Positions 21,700 to 35,490 of a stretch of DNA of 64,000 nucleotides are shown here, one piece after another (within the stretch, counting starts at the first letter, position 1; each line of letters begins with the position of its first letter). The DNA comes from Spirodela intermedia (taxonomy: Eukaryota; Streptophyta; Magnoliopsida; Alismatales; Araceae): positions 1,853,501 through 1,917,500 of the forward strand of contig LR746268.1 of assembly GCA_902729315.2 (NCBI GenBank). Reading direction: 5' to 3'. The notes below the pieces were generated by a model. The model was not told the origin of the DNA. It saw nothing but the letters and a program-made list of their open reading frames with translations, and did no database searches. Position numbers and translations under genes: made by a program.

Positions 21700-24600
21700 G
21701 ATGCAAGAGGAATGGCATGGACCATGAGGGTAAAGACATCATGTCTATAAATTAGGCAAAATAGATGACTATCAACAATTCCAAACATACTTCAAGTTGA
21801 TGACCTCATCAAGTAGCCTTATAATGCAAGTATTATGTGATAAGGATAAGATTGAAGTAGCCCAATGCATTATTGGCCCCATGCTACTAAGCCCATTCAA
21901 CAATCTTTCTTAGAACCGTATTGGGCGAATGAAGATATGGGTTTGTTGGCTCCTTCTTGAAACCTAGTCTAGACATTGATAACATTTTTAATCATATCAT
22001 TTGATATTAACATATGCATATAAGTTGACATGATAACTCTCACATAAATTGACATTCAAAGAGCTCATCATCTAGAATAATGTGTAATTTTCAGTTTTAG
22101 TTTCATGCATGAGCTGATTTTACTTTTAAATATTTATTTTTTTCATAAAACATGTGTTATTGAGAAATGATCCTAATCAATTCATAGAGAGAAAAAACAT
22201 AGCATGTTTTAAACAACTACCTCAACAAATTTAGTATTTTTTGATTGTCATAATTATAAAAAAGAGTCATATGGTAGCATTATCATACACATTCAATAAA
22301 AATGGAGATTTTTTCATCACAAAAAATACTATGTTGGGGCAATTAAAATTTCAGATATCAACCATATTGATAATCACCAAACCTTAAAATTATATGATGT
22401 TTATATATCATATTTACAATTCAATCCTTTGAACCTCCCAAATAGCCAAATTGATGTGATTATGTGGCAGTTATAGTTGTAATCTATGTCAATATCATTG
22501 TTCACAATGAAGAAAATAATTGCAAGAGAAAATTTAAAATCTTAATGATGATATCAAGATATATCTAGTGGTTTTGTGATGAGATTCACTTCTCTTCCAT
22601 TCTGAACATTTTATTCCCTTTCCAAATTTGACCATTGGAGTGTTCATTCTCAAATCTAGGTAAGAAACCCTCTAGGAAAGGCTTATTATAGAATTATCTG
22701 TTTTGAAATACCTTTATTATGGTGAGAGATATCATGAGTCATTAAAATTCTTACACTAGTTTCCACACTCAACCAAAAGCTTTTATTGGTATTTCTTTGT
22801 AAAAAGAGGATATTATGAGTCATGTTCTTGTCATATTTTATAAGCAATTTAAAATTTTTAATTATTTTATAAAAAAATGAAAGCTTGGTATATGTTGGAG
22901 GTATGTGAAGAATGATCAAGCTCGGGTATACAATAAGTATGTGAATCCAACTTGAAGTATTACTGCAATTAGAGGTATTCATGTAATTTATCCCTTATGT
23001 AGTTACCCTAATTGCAGGATATAAAGAGGGGCTGCCACCACTTGTAATGTGACATGATTTTCTCTCCAAGAGGGAAGAATAAGGGTTAGTGAGGCTGTGG
23101 ATGTAGGAGGATTCTCATAACCATGTAAATTTAGTGTGTATTTTCTCTTCACTCTCTCTATCTCTTGTCATTGTCCTTCTCTTCATTGTGCAAGGACGAG
23201 GGGTTCCTCTCTGAATAGACATTACAAGGACCATCTATAATCCACAACTCATATTTACTAAATTTATAAAGGCTGCGTTTATGGTAATTGATCACAATAT
23301 TTCATATTATATTCATATTTATTGTCAAAAGTAGACCTATATCTTTATTATAGTGCATAATGTGTCTTATTTAACTATCATCATGAAGTTCTCATTCCAA
23401 CACCTATTACTTTTCTCTCTCCCCGCCACTTGAGCCCACAACTCCCCTTCTCTAATCATATCATCTGTTCTTCTTTCTCTCCCTAAGGAGGGAGGCTTCT
23501 ACAATTATTTTGAAATAGAAAATTTTTAAATGTTAGACCCTAAAGCCTAAATAAATAATTAGTAAAACTTTTCTCCTGTGAGACTATACTTCCTATCTTT
23601 CTACCTATCATTAATCTCTCTATATCACTCTCACTCCATCTCACCTTCATTTCAATCTATATCACAGATCCTTAGTTAGAAATGTTTCTACATTTTTATA
23701 AATCAAAATTGAAAATTATATAACACTTTGTAACATTTTGTGGGACATTTATTATGTTTACAAAATTTACATTTTCTATCATTTTAATAAGTTTACTAAG
23801 TGCACTAATATATTTTAGATTCTAATACTTGTCATCTAAGACTTTTGATGTATCCTAACCAAGTGAATGATATATCAACTTTGCCACTTACACCCTCAAG
23901 TAAACAATGAATGTGTCATCTAAAACTTCCTTCAAGTAGATAATTGCTACAATTATCTACTTGAAGTAGGCAGAAACAAAACAGATCATGATAGACAAAC
24001 TTTCGTATTTTTACCTTCAAGTAGATAATGAATAGCTCACTAGCGTGTGGTATTGTTACAATTGACATGTGTTTCAACATAGGATCAAAAATGGAATTTT
24101 GTTTTCATAATGTCAACAATAATATTGAAAATCTAGTGTTGCCACTATACCACACAATCAAGTAATATAAATAAAAAAAGAAAATTATATTCATATATGT
24201 AGTTACCTTCATTGATGCTCATGATTTTGATGATTAAAACTAAAAACTTATTATAATATTATTATTTCATGTGTTGGATATATTAAAGATGAAAATGTGT
24301 TTTTTTTTAAGACCTAATTTATGTGAATTAAACATTAAATATATTCAATAGACTAATCATATTAAGCTTTTTGTCCAATTACAACAATTTCAATTCTAAT
24401 AATTAAATTTAAGATTTTCAGCTTTGAGATTAAGTTGGTTTTCAATCTCAAGAATAGTTGAAAATACATTAAAGAAATATTTCAAAGAAAAGGTCAAATA
24501 CATATCATTAGGGTTGTATGGCATGTGTCATCATTTTTGTGAAAGTATAATATTTCTGCAGGTTATATTCATGATGATCTAACCAATGTGCTACATCACT

Positions 24601-27600
24601 TATCTATTTTATATTATTTCCACATGATATTAGACTGGTTTATCAAACTCTTACGAGTTTGAAATCAACAATAATGCAGAATAGATCCAATGCTTATTTT
24701 TAGAAAGTTTACCTTGATAGTGATATATACTAGACAAGTATACGGATAAGAAGTGAAATAAAATTAAATGATCTTGAGTCAACATAGATACTAAGTTATT
24801 ATCCATCAAGTGGGGAAGCTTTGGTATCAATTTGAATTAAAATGTTTATAAGAACAAGGAGAATCAAAGATTGGAAGGTTAAAACGCGAAAATTGCATAC
24901 TTTGAAAAATGGCAAAATTTTAACAAACAACTAAAATATTGGAAATTTGAGAAAAATGAAAAACAAGTACAAAACATAGGCTATATATCAATGAAGAGTT
25001 CTAGACTGAAACATCACGAAATACCAAGATATTTAATACTCTTTAACAAGATTTTCATGCTGCACACCCTAGTGATGAATAACTTATAGTAATATTCTGC
25101 ATCAGCTTGATCTAGTAGTTAAATACCTTGACTAATGTTATTCATATTCTGCATCAGGTCCTAAGGTAATTAAGTTTTGAGGAAAAAGTAGATTTGGTGA
25201 AAGTATAAGTGCTTGTAATTGCATTTGGCTTGAGAGGAGCTAGTGTCTCTACAAAGATGTACTTGAATATTTTGGGCTATTGATCCTACTAAATCAATAG
25301 GTATTTTTTATGAGAATAATGAGTATTAGAAGATAATTTCATCTACGAGAAGTAACAATATAAAAGTTCTTTATTCTTAGAAAAGAATACAATGAGGTCA
25401 TACCATTGTAAATAGTCTTTCACACATGTTGTGATACACATCTCCTCTATTGATACATAGACTACTTGTGTCGACATATAGACTTGCCTCTAGATATATC
25501 AATTGAGAATTAAAAGACTGCTAAACCTTTTAGAAATCTTAATTCACCTCCCCTCTTGGTGTTTCAACTACCCACACAGTTCTACCTAAACTTTTCTTAG
25601 GATTCCATTAATAAGTCACATTTAAGAGTTATGGCATAAGTGGTGAAAGAAAGCAACTCAAATTTTCAGATTGGATAGTATATTGGTTTGCTAATGATGT
25701 TGTGTAATTGTATGATTACTCAATATTGATTTCTGAATGAAGCATAAATATATTATAATCAAGTATTTATATCATTATTTTTATTTAAGATCTATCATGT
25801 CAATGGCATTTTTATATTTTGTTATCATCATTCATCTATATTGTTATTTGTATTCATGATACGCTATCTTAGTGGCATTAATATCTTATGATATTATTTC
25901 ATATCCTATCTAGCTTTTAATTATGATATATCATATTGTTTATTTTTATGAAGTACCCCTCATGTCTATGATACAAATTGCATTGTTTACTAGCATATAT
26001 TAGATTAATCTTTTTATCAATAATCACATATTATATTCACTTATACACCATGATGTGTAATAGTCATCGAGTGTCATTTATGTTCATATATAATGTTATT
26101 AATATATTGTAATAATTACAATCATATAGTGTTACCTATATTTGCATTTTTTTTTGCTGATGTATGGCATTGTCTATAGTCATATAATACATTATCCATG
26201 CTGACACAATATTAAACATGTGCCAACTTATCGATGTCAATTTATTATGCTCACAAAAATACTAGGTGATTTGCACACATATGCTATTGAGTTATCCATA
26301 CTCAATCTCACATATATAATATTATTTGCAACCATATATTGTGCTACTTGTGATCTATAGGGAGGTACAATTGACACATAAGTCACTATATCAACTTCAT
26401 ATTTGAGTTATTGTTATAGGTATGTGTTAAGAGGCATTTGTCGCCATTGCAAAAGAACATCACTCATCTAAGTTAGAAAAATATAAAAAGATGACTTTGT
26501 CTTATGCTAAACATAGAGAGAAGAGAGTTAAATCATCAAATCTATAAGTTCTAAGTCAGCTCATGAAACTAAAAGCATAAATTCCTGAAGAATAATTACT
26601 ACTAGACACAATTGAGCACTTATGAACTAATAAAGTTTTATAGTTACCAAAGTCTTTAAGAAAAGGATATAAGGCAACACAATCAATGAAGCTTCAATTG
26701 AATTTAGTTAATAGTAGTTAATATAAAATACTACATTTCAAAGTCTCTATTGTGTTAACTTTGTATCATGTAATAAGTGCTAGGACACTATTGGGGCATC
26801 ATTAGTTGAATTAAAGAACTTTACTCATACCTAAGGTTTAATTATGGTGTGAGTTCTTTGGTGGGCTAGAGACATAATCCTTATGAATAAGTGATAATGT
26901 AGTGATAAATTATTTAGTGGGCTACACAAGAAAGCTAGCAGAAGAGTAATTTCCTTGAGGCAATCTGATTATTATTTTCATATGAATTAGAGTGGTTGGT
27001 TGTCTTGACAATTATTTGGTTGTTAGACATCTTAATATGTATTACTTCAAGTATTCGAGAAAATTAGCAAATATCAAAGAGTTTGAGGGCTCCTAAAGGA
27101 TAGTAAATTTATATTGTGCACTACACGCTAATCTATAACTTCTATTTGATTATTTTGTGAATTCTCACTTTTTCTTTCGATTCAACCAATTAGAAAAACC
27201 TTAGCTAGATGATTTGAATTATATTAACTATTTAACACACATCTTATGTCATTTTCTGCCTGTATTTGATTTCATATGCTTACTACCCTTATACTGTATG
27301 ATCTTGCACATTAAAGTTTTTAGTCCACAACAACATTCACATTAATGAATTAACTTAGCTCTTCTTTTGATACCCGTGACAAGGTTTTTTTGCCCCCCCT
27401 CCCCCCTTCAAATACATGTCATTTTTTTTTAGTCTTTCAAGAATTGATTATGTACAATTGAGGAAAACCTTCTAGCATCAGGTTGAAACTTTATTTGAGA
27501 TCCATAAAAAAAATTGATATTTCTTTTCACATAGATTTTTTTATGAGGTTTTCAATTTTTTATCATTATTCTCTTGGGCTAAACTACAAGTTTGATATTG

Positions 27601-28100
27601 CATAAACCCCAGCTTATCATTTGGGAGCCTAATTGATAGAAACCTTGGGTAAGGTAATAAAGTGGCAAAAAGGGTCTAATGCAAATTTAAAACGTGACAG
27701 AAATCAGGGCAGGTCTAAGACTAGTTGAACCACTCAATTGCACTATCTGTCTACTTTGTATTTGAAAATATTTTAGGGTTTCTGATTCTAAGAATATATA
27801 TATTTTTTATTTTCTTTTTCTTTTATTTTTGTTTTATTTTTCTTTTCTCTAGTGTCCCTTATCCGTTCCAATGGTATTAAGATGACCGCACTTCCTCTCT
27901 TTCCCTTTTCGTTTGTGGGTTAAAAAAAAATACAGGGACTTATTTGTTAGTTTACAGGTTTTAGGGAGTAAAAGAGAAACTATAATTTTCTTTGGTGCTA
28001 AAATACAAAAGACTATCTAAATCCGATGCCAGGTCGGAACGATCATCCAACTCTTTGGGAGGACTAGCTGAGTTCCTATTATAAAAACAAATACGACGAC
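21700..28100. other. AT-rich gene-free block
   Basis: About 6.4 kb of strongly AT-rich DNA with no open frame longer than about 100 codons and no recognisable exon. It probably consists of decayed transposon sequence. A possible LTR remnant lies at about 22893-23235, and a phrase near 25545 (TTCACCTCCCCTCTTGGTG) resembles the end of plant retroelement interiors. No ends or target duplications could be fixed. Confidence 0.6.
22893..23235 (+). mobile_element. Possible LTR remnant
   Basis: Starts TGTTGGAGG, has a TATA-like GGATATAAAGAGG at about 23018, then a U5-like run including GAGGCTGTGGATGTAGG and AACCATGTAAAT, a phrase style common in plant LTRs. No matching target duplication was found and the right end is uncertain. 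Confidence 0.3.
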
Positions 28101-28576
28101 CTCCCGATGCATGTCCACCGTCCAACTTTAGCCGCGGCCACGTGGTGGCAAGCCAGTTCTTGGCATAGGGATTGGCGATTGTCTTCGACGTCTTCTTCCT
28201 CCCTTCTCCCTCCTCCGACTCTCCCTTTCTCTTGGACGAGGATCGAATCTGGGGACCACGCAGCAGCATAATCTCAGTGGCGGACGTCGTTTGTGAGCTG
28301 TGGTTGCCAGCCGGCTTCGTCCTCAACCACGCAATTCGATCTGCTTTGCTGTCATGTACATTGTTTTCTCCGTCTCTATCCAGCGTGGCGTGGCCGTGAT
28401 GGCCTCTCGAGGGGATCCAGGAGGGATTTGAGGCCTTCGCTGTCGCTCATCCCATCCGTTGCTTCTGGTTTTCCTCTCCTCCTCTTCCTGCCTTTCTGAG
28501 GAGCGCGACCGAGAACGCCAGCGCAGCCACCAATCGTGTTACTTCCCGATTTGACTTCTCCTCTCCGGCTTCAGCC
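28101..28576 (+). promoter_or_regulatory. Promoter and 5' UTR region of the carbonic anhydrase gene
   Basis: GC content rises sharply from about 28100, and the stretch ends at the ATG at 28577. Open frames on both strands here are short and unrecognised. No clear TATA box was identified. Confidence 0.35.
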
Positions 28577-31500
28577 ATGGCGGGAGTTCCGTTCCGTCCA
28601 CTTCCAAACGCTCCGGTTCCAACACAGCTTTCTGGAGCGCATTCTGTTGATTTCCCGGGTTCTGTCGCGTTCTGTGCCAAGGAACCCGTTGGTGGAGCTG
28701 AGGTAACCGTCTGTATAATGCGATATGTGAGCCTGAGCGCGTATGGGAGTTAGACGTTCTTTCCTCTGGAAATTAATTTAGCATGCTTACCCTTTTGGTT
28801 TTGTTTTTGTTTTTCGCGATCTTGGCAGATCGGAGGTACTTCGGCTAAATTGAGCATGATTAGGCGGTCCCCTTTCGTGATTTTCGGTTCCGTGAAGTAA
28901 GCTCGTGACCAATTCATTTCCTTTGCGTTTTATTTCGCATCATTTGTTCACAGTTCAATGGTGTTTTCGATCACATTTTGGAATAGGAGATGAGGTGTTT
29001 TCATGGGCATTGGAATGTTGGCCTGTTCTTCATTTGTATCTAGACTTCCTTTTCACCTCTTACTCTCAGCTTCTCTGTTATTTTAGCTAATTTTTCTTTC
29101 TTTCCTTCTTTTTTTCTCCTATCTCCTTTGTCAAGTGAGCCTGTCACAAAATGTAGCTTTGTAGAAATTCACTTGCTGTTTGAGTTAATCTATTTTTCCT
29201 ACATGTCAGGTTAAACAGAAGGATTCTTCTCGTTGTCTTGTGCTTTTTCTTTGCCTTACGAACTTGCTTTGACTTGAATTGCTATCTTTTTGTAGGAGAT
29301 CCATGACACGGGTAGAGGGTGCTAGAGATCCTTCAGCACTGATCCAAGAGCTCGCAGAGAATGATATACAGACATTTGACAAACCTAGTCGAGATGATCC
29401 GTTTGGGGACCTGAAAAATAGGTTTTCACGTTTCAAAAAGCAAATCTGTTTGTATGTAGACAGTAACCTTATGCTAAATTTAATTGATGGAAATGTTTTT
29501 CTTAAATTCATTGACAGTTGCATAATTCCTTATGAGCAGGGACAATCCAGTTCTGTACAACAACCTTGCTCAGGCTCAGACACCTAAGGTATCCTTTTCA
29601 TCTTCACGATTTGCGATCATTCCAGGGAGATTTGCTCACTCTAGCAAGTGTGAATAAAAAATTTAACGTGTGTGATGGATATTGAAATTTGTTGTGGGCG
29701 AAAATCTACTGGCTGTCATTTTGTTCAGTTAAGTTTATCAGATATTAGAAATGAATGAGGTGAAGATTGGTTCTTTAACACATCGTTGAAACTAACCCAG
29801 ACTCCCCTGTGTGTCACAAATATTTTCCTTTTTTATTATCGTTTTTAAATTTTTTATTTCATTTTCTATTTTCGTTTTCGTTCTTGGCCAGTCTTCTTCC
29901 GGCTGTTCCAACAGTTCTCATAGTCTTCCAATGTGGAGTAGAGAGCAAAATGATGACAAACGTATTGTATCCACTTGTCCTGTTGCATGGTGACTCGTGC
30001 CCCCTACTTTTGTCCATGTTACACGACTTATTTTTAGTTACCTACTTCTTATAACTACAGATTTAAAGATATTGCATGAATTCTTATGTTTACTTGTTTC
30101 TGTAAAAACTCAAGAGATTTCTTACGTGCTGCTAGCTTCAACGCAGTTCATGGTAATTGCATGCGCAGACTCCAGGGTCTGCCCTTCTACTGTTCTGGGG
30201 TTTCAACCAGGAGAAGCCTTCACAGTTAGGAACGTGGCAAATATAGTTCCCCCATTTGAGGTAATCTTTCTAAACAAATAATATCTATCTTGGCGCATGA
30301 TGGCAAGGAAAACTCCATTGTTCCACTTCATTTAGATTTTTAGTTAACATATTCTCTCTTTCTGACAGCATGGACCATCAGAAACCAATGCAGCTCTTGA
30401 ATTTGCCGTAAATTCTCTGGAGGCAAGTGATTGCTGGATATACTAAACCTTGTGAGGAAAATGTGCATGCACTTCTTATCATTAACATGAAAATGTTGAC
30501 TCTCTTGGATAGGTTGGAAACATACTAGTAGTTGGACACAGTCGATGTGGTGGCATTCGTGCGCTTATGAGTGCAGAGGAGGATGCCGATGTTGGGTACT
30601 CTTCACATTGACTTCCTTCTCCATTCCCCTCTTTACCAATATGACACTTATCATGAGAAGAGACAACAAACTTCTGTTAGGATAGTAGAAACAACTAAAA
30701 TTGTAATTCCTTATTGTGAGAACAGTGTCATTTAAACTAATTTTCAAATTTTTAGAATCGTCATCAAATAATGACTTTTGATAAATTTACTCTGACCTCA
30801 TTTAATTTATCCTGACAGCCCTTTGATCTCATCTGGATCTGATAAAGGCTTCACAAGTAAGTGGGTTTCTGTTGCAAAGAGTGCTAGGCTAAGGGCAAAG
30901 GCAGCTGCAGGCAATCAGTGCTTTGATATGCAGTGCGAACACTGTGAGAAGGTAAACTCTAATGCTGAATCCAACATGTATCTATCATTATCACCAAAGT
31001 TTCGAATCCCTTCCTCCAAGCTTCCCTATTCTCCATAAGCAGTCATATTTCATCCAGATTTGCAATATTTTCTTTTCAAGTGGAACCCACATATTGCTGC
31101 TCTCGTCATTTGATGGAGAAGGTTGGAGTGTGTTTTTCACATTGCAAACAAGCGTCATATTCCTTTCTTGTGGTGTGTTCTTCAGTTTCCTTGTGGAGGA
31201 GAGAATATGCCCTGAAAGGAGCAAAATGAAGGTGGACTGGTCCCCTGTCACACTCATGTCCTACCCTGCCAGCCTAATTCCTAGACATGATTCCCAAGTG
31301 GAGCAAGGTGCTAGTTGTAGGAGGTGTTGAAGGGCTGGGCTTGGGGACCACAGGGTTTGATATCCTGTGGTGTGGGCTCCAGGGAAGAAAGATAGGGGGC
31401 GGTGGGTAGTTAGTGGTTGCAGGTTTTCTAGGAAAAGAAGAGAGTAGCCTTGGTCAGAATGTTACTAAAAAGCTCTACATTTTCTTACCGAGATCATGCT

Positions 31501-31827
31501 GATTTCTTGTGCAGTGTCCTGCTTAATAGTGTCCTGCTTGGAATTATCATTTCGTAGCAGTAGCCAGGAGTCCACTGTAGGGGATCCTCTTGAGTTTCAA
31601 TCTGACCATCTGCCTGTCTGATGCTGCAGGAATCAATCAATGGATCACTGCAGAACCTGCTGTCCTATCCATGGATCAAACAAAGAGTGGTCGAGGGTAA
31701 GCTCGCCATCCATGGTGGGTACTACGACTTCGTCAACTGCACCTTCGAGAAATGGACGCTTGTATACAGGGAGAACGAGGAGGACGCCTTCAAGTATGGG
31801 ATAAAGGATCAGGCCTTTTGGTCATGA
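28577..31827 (+). CDS. BCA5: Beta-carbonic anhydrase, chloroplast BCA5-type
   Basis: Nine exons: 28577-28702, 28829-28896, 29296-29451, 29540-29588, 30147-30260, 30369-30422, 30513-30595, 30819-30951, 31630-31827. Phases agree and give 326 aa. The enzyme interconverts CO2 and bicarbonate. The zinc and catalytic residues are present: Cys139, Asp141 and Arg143 in [11 protein letters not shown], and His198 and Cys201 in [22 protein letters not shown] and the C-terminal [18 protein letters not shown] are family hallmarks. ACADSR plus GHSRCGG point to the BCA5 branch rather than BCA1-4. The N-terminal 75 residues are poor in acidic residues at first and look like a transit peptide (inference). The intron after exon 6 uses a GC donor (AG|GCAAGT); all others are GT-AG. 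A polyadenylation-like AATAATAAAA lies near 31878. Confidence 0.95.
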
Positions 31828-32510
31828 AGGCACTAATTAGGTAACCCTTTTCTTGTCAATATTCCTATTATCTGTGTAATAATAAAAAATTCAGGTTGTT
31901 TCTTGTTAGAACAGTGCCTTAGTCCTCTGTATCTTCCCATGATGTATGCTTGGTTCATATGGGGGTGGATAATGTGCCTGCGTGCAATCTAATGTCAACG
32001 TAACTGCAGAACCTTGGTCATATTAACTTAATATTACGCACACTGTTAACTCCACCTTCTTAGAAAGGGCTTCTATGATGTCTCAACTAATGGACACATA
32101 AATGAATGATAAATAGCACAATATGGGATGTAGACACTAATAGAGAAGGATCATCTTTACTGAGAAGAAACGGTAATCTATGGTTTTTCTCTGGCAGGAA
32201 GGGGCAAAGTGTAAACTTGCTAAATCTTTTGATCATATCAACGGATTGCGATTTATGCTAAAACTGATCCCGACTTGTTGTAGCTTAATCCAAGACTAAT
32301 GCTACGTCTCCTGATTTCCCCATTTCTCCACACCTTAGGGGATGGAGAAGCTGCTGTTTAGTTTTCCCATCAGTGATAATTCAAAATGCATGAAGAAAAA
32401 TTCTGTGCTTCCTTTGTACAATCTATCATCACTTTTGTATCACTAATTCATAATTATAAGTTTATCATTGCTTCTCAAAGATGAGATTTCAAGATATGGA
32501 AAAAGAATTT

Positions 32511-32545
<35 letters not shown>

Positions 32546-34769
32546 TTTGGAGGATCACCTACCCAAACTCTAAGATGCCACCGCCAGGGGGCATTTTCTC
32601 CTCAGTGAAGCTGTTCTGTCTTCTTTGATGCCACTTTATCTGTATGGAAAACACGTGGAATTTAGAGTAATCAATCAGCAGTAAATTGATTGGAAAACAA
32701 TGACCTCATGGCCGTATTTGGTAAACCCTTTAATGCCCACTAGCCACAGTCGGTTGACACACTGGGAATGCAAGAGGCGGTCCTTTGAAGAGCAGAGGTC
32801 ATAGAAAGGTAGACGAACCACCCTGAAGAACCAGAGTCCTTGATGCTGTAATGCCGATGAATATCATGTTTATTGGAGGAGGAACTGTTCAGGCAGTCTT
32901 CTGTCTGAACATCTTATTATGACTTGTGAGCACTTCTTGACCCAGACACTTTCTTAAAGCTTTTGGTGCTTCACCAACTCATATAAACTGAGGTTTTATT
33001 TGAGCTGTTGGTAATATCTTATGAAGTAGTTGATGTTGGCATTTAAAGTTTCAAGTTTCAATGATGGTAGAACATGTAAAAGGGTAGATTAATAATTTTA
33101 CACCATCAAATTGATGGTGAGTTTATAAATGTATTGCCAAAATATTTTTCTAATCCTCAGTGAAGCGTCATATGATTTCAAGACTGTTTTTGAAAAATAG
33201 TATACATGTTCTTACTTACAGAAGGAGAGTTGAATCTTAAAGAACTCATTTGATAGTAGAGGTTCCTTTTCTCTTTAGGAAATCTATGCTATTTTGATGA
33301 TAAAAAAATACTTGGAAGAATAATTTGATGAATCTAGTACCTCTAAAATTAATTATTTGAATCAAGTCGATGATTATTATTGAGGAATACATTAAAATTA
33401 GGACAATTCAACTCAAGGGTAAAATCATTATTTTACATAAGAAACTAAATTGAATATTCTCATAACCTTTGAAAATTCTCTAAGTTTTTTACATATGCGA
33501 TAATGTCTTACAATATTTATTGGGTATTTTAGTGTAATTACATTTGAAAATTATTTTTATGCATTAATTCATGTGTTGATGGATGAGGTGAGGAAGAAGA
33601 CGACTGTTGGCCATGGCACAAAATGATAAAAAATAAATGTATATTAAAAAATAAGAAAAAAATCGTGGATATAAAGAGAACACTCTCCTAAAGTCCAAAT
33701 AATTAGATATAATGAAGGAATTATAATTGTGAAACAAAATAAAAGAACAGAAAAAGGAAAAAAAAATGCATGATCTCAACAAGGACCTTACCAAAATGAG
33801 AGATCAAAAGGCTCCATGAAGCATTGTGTGCAAATTAGTATAATGGTAACTTATTCTTCTTGTATTTTAGAGTAAGTATAGTACTGAGGGCTAGTCTACA
33901 ACCTCAACGTTGAGAAGATTAACTAGTGGTAATCCTGCTGTCCCTCTAGAGCCATTAATTTGGAAGAAAGATGTGGTTCTCCCTTATTTAGAGCCATAAG
34001 TATACCAAGAGGATCTCTTGGTGAAATCCTGAGTCAAATCTAGAGGAGGGTAAAACTTGTAATTTAGTATGTATTTGACTAATGGCTTAGTGGAATCTAA
34101 GGACATGATCTTTTGAGAGTGAACTAGGTCAAGTAGACCGAACCATTAGAAATTGAATGAAATATATTTTCTTCAAGAGCATCCAACAGCCAAAAGCCAA
34201 GTCCAATTCAGTCCCTCCCCTTCTTCATACCTTGTACTATCATATGAAATTCAAGGCATTCAAGATAAATGGAATGTACTCTCATTGATCCCTATAGGGG
34301 AAAGAACAAGATACAACAAACAACACCTTGATGTACTATACTTTTCATGATAACAAGACTCATGGTCGTATTTTTCTTCAATGATTTGATATTATATGAA
34401 ACTATTCATCTAAGTTGTTAGAAAAACTTGCTTCTTTGTTAGCACCTTTGCACAAGTAAAATTGATATGTCTAGAAGGCAATGCATTTAACCAAATTTAT
34501 TGGTGAACCTATTGTTCTTCTCAGTTTACAAAGAAATAGATTTAGATATATTTATGTCCCGAGTATCTAAAATATAAAATATGACCAAAAAAATATTAAA
34601 ATTATGAGATTTTAATACTGGATTTTCTTTTTTAAAAAATTGCGACTTCTACCCATTATATAGAGAATTGATTTTGATATTTTCCTGATTAAAAGAAACT
34701 ATAGAGTTTTATCAGAGGAACATAATTCGCGTAGCTTTTATCCAAAAATATGCAGTTGGTCATCTCTCT
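31828..34769. other. 3' UTR and gene-free stretch
   Basis: The first 100-200 bp are probably the 3' UTR of the carbonic anhydrase gene. A (GA)n run lies at about 32513-32542. The rest is AT-rich with no recognised exon or element. Confidence 0.5.
32513..32542. repeat. (GA)n microsatellite
   Basis: About 30 bp of GA dinucleotides. Confidence 0.95.
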
Positions 34770-35145
34770 ATTCGGGAGAAGAGGGAGAGAGGAAGGGAGA
34801 GAGGGAGGGAGAGAGAGGGAGGGAGCGAGGGAGGGAGCGAGGAGGGCGAGGGAGGGAGGGAGGGAGGGAGGAGGGATGGAGAGAGGAGGGTGAGAGGGAG
34901 GGAGCGAGGAGGGAGCGAGGGAGGGAGCGAGGGAGGGAGGAGAGGGAGAGAGCGAGAACGAGGGAGGGAGCGAGGGAGAGAGCGAGGAGAGCGAGGAGAG
35001 GAGCGAGGAGGGAGCGAGGGGAGAGAGCGAGGGAGAGAGCGAGGGAGGGAGCGAGGGAGGGAGCGAGGGGAGAGAGCGAGGGGAGAGAGCGAGGAGAGAG
35101 CGAGGGAGGGAGCGAGGGAGGGAGCGAGGGAGAGAGGGAGGGGGA

Positions 35146-35206
<61 letters not shown>
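34770..35206. repeat. GA-rich minisatellite, GGGAGCGAG-type units
   Basis: About 435 bp of purine-rich DNA built from irregular GAGCGAGG/GGGAGGGAGCGAGG units, ending in a pure GA run of about 55 bp. It lies about 285 bp beyond the stop codon of the bHLH gene. The open frames through it are artefacts. Confidence 0.95.
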
Positions 35207-35208
<2 letters not shown>

Positions 35209-35490
35209 CTTTGATCAATAACCTACAGTCACGACCGTCATTCTCCTGTGATTACCCGCCCGGTGGGAAATGAAGTTAATTCCGTCGTCATCTCAGCCCA
35301 GTCCCTCTCTTAGAAGATCAAAAACTAATACTACAAGTGTAGTAGTTCCTAGATACATCATTCATCCTCTTCACGGGGAGATGATCATCATGTGGTAAAA
35401 CCAGCAAGATGAACTCCACACAAATACGACCCACACGCGGGAGTTAAAGATATCACGCGTACCAGAACAAGAAACGTCTCTGGAAGTTGT

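Noticed and set aside
25520-25580. Phrase resembling the 3' interior of plant LTR retroelements
   Set aside because: Isolated match; no LTR ends, primer site or target duplication could be found nearby.
34760-35273. 152- and 127-codon open frames
   Set aside because: Artefacts of the purine-rich minisatellite, composed of Arg/Glu/Gly or Ser/Leu/Pro only.
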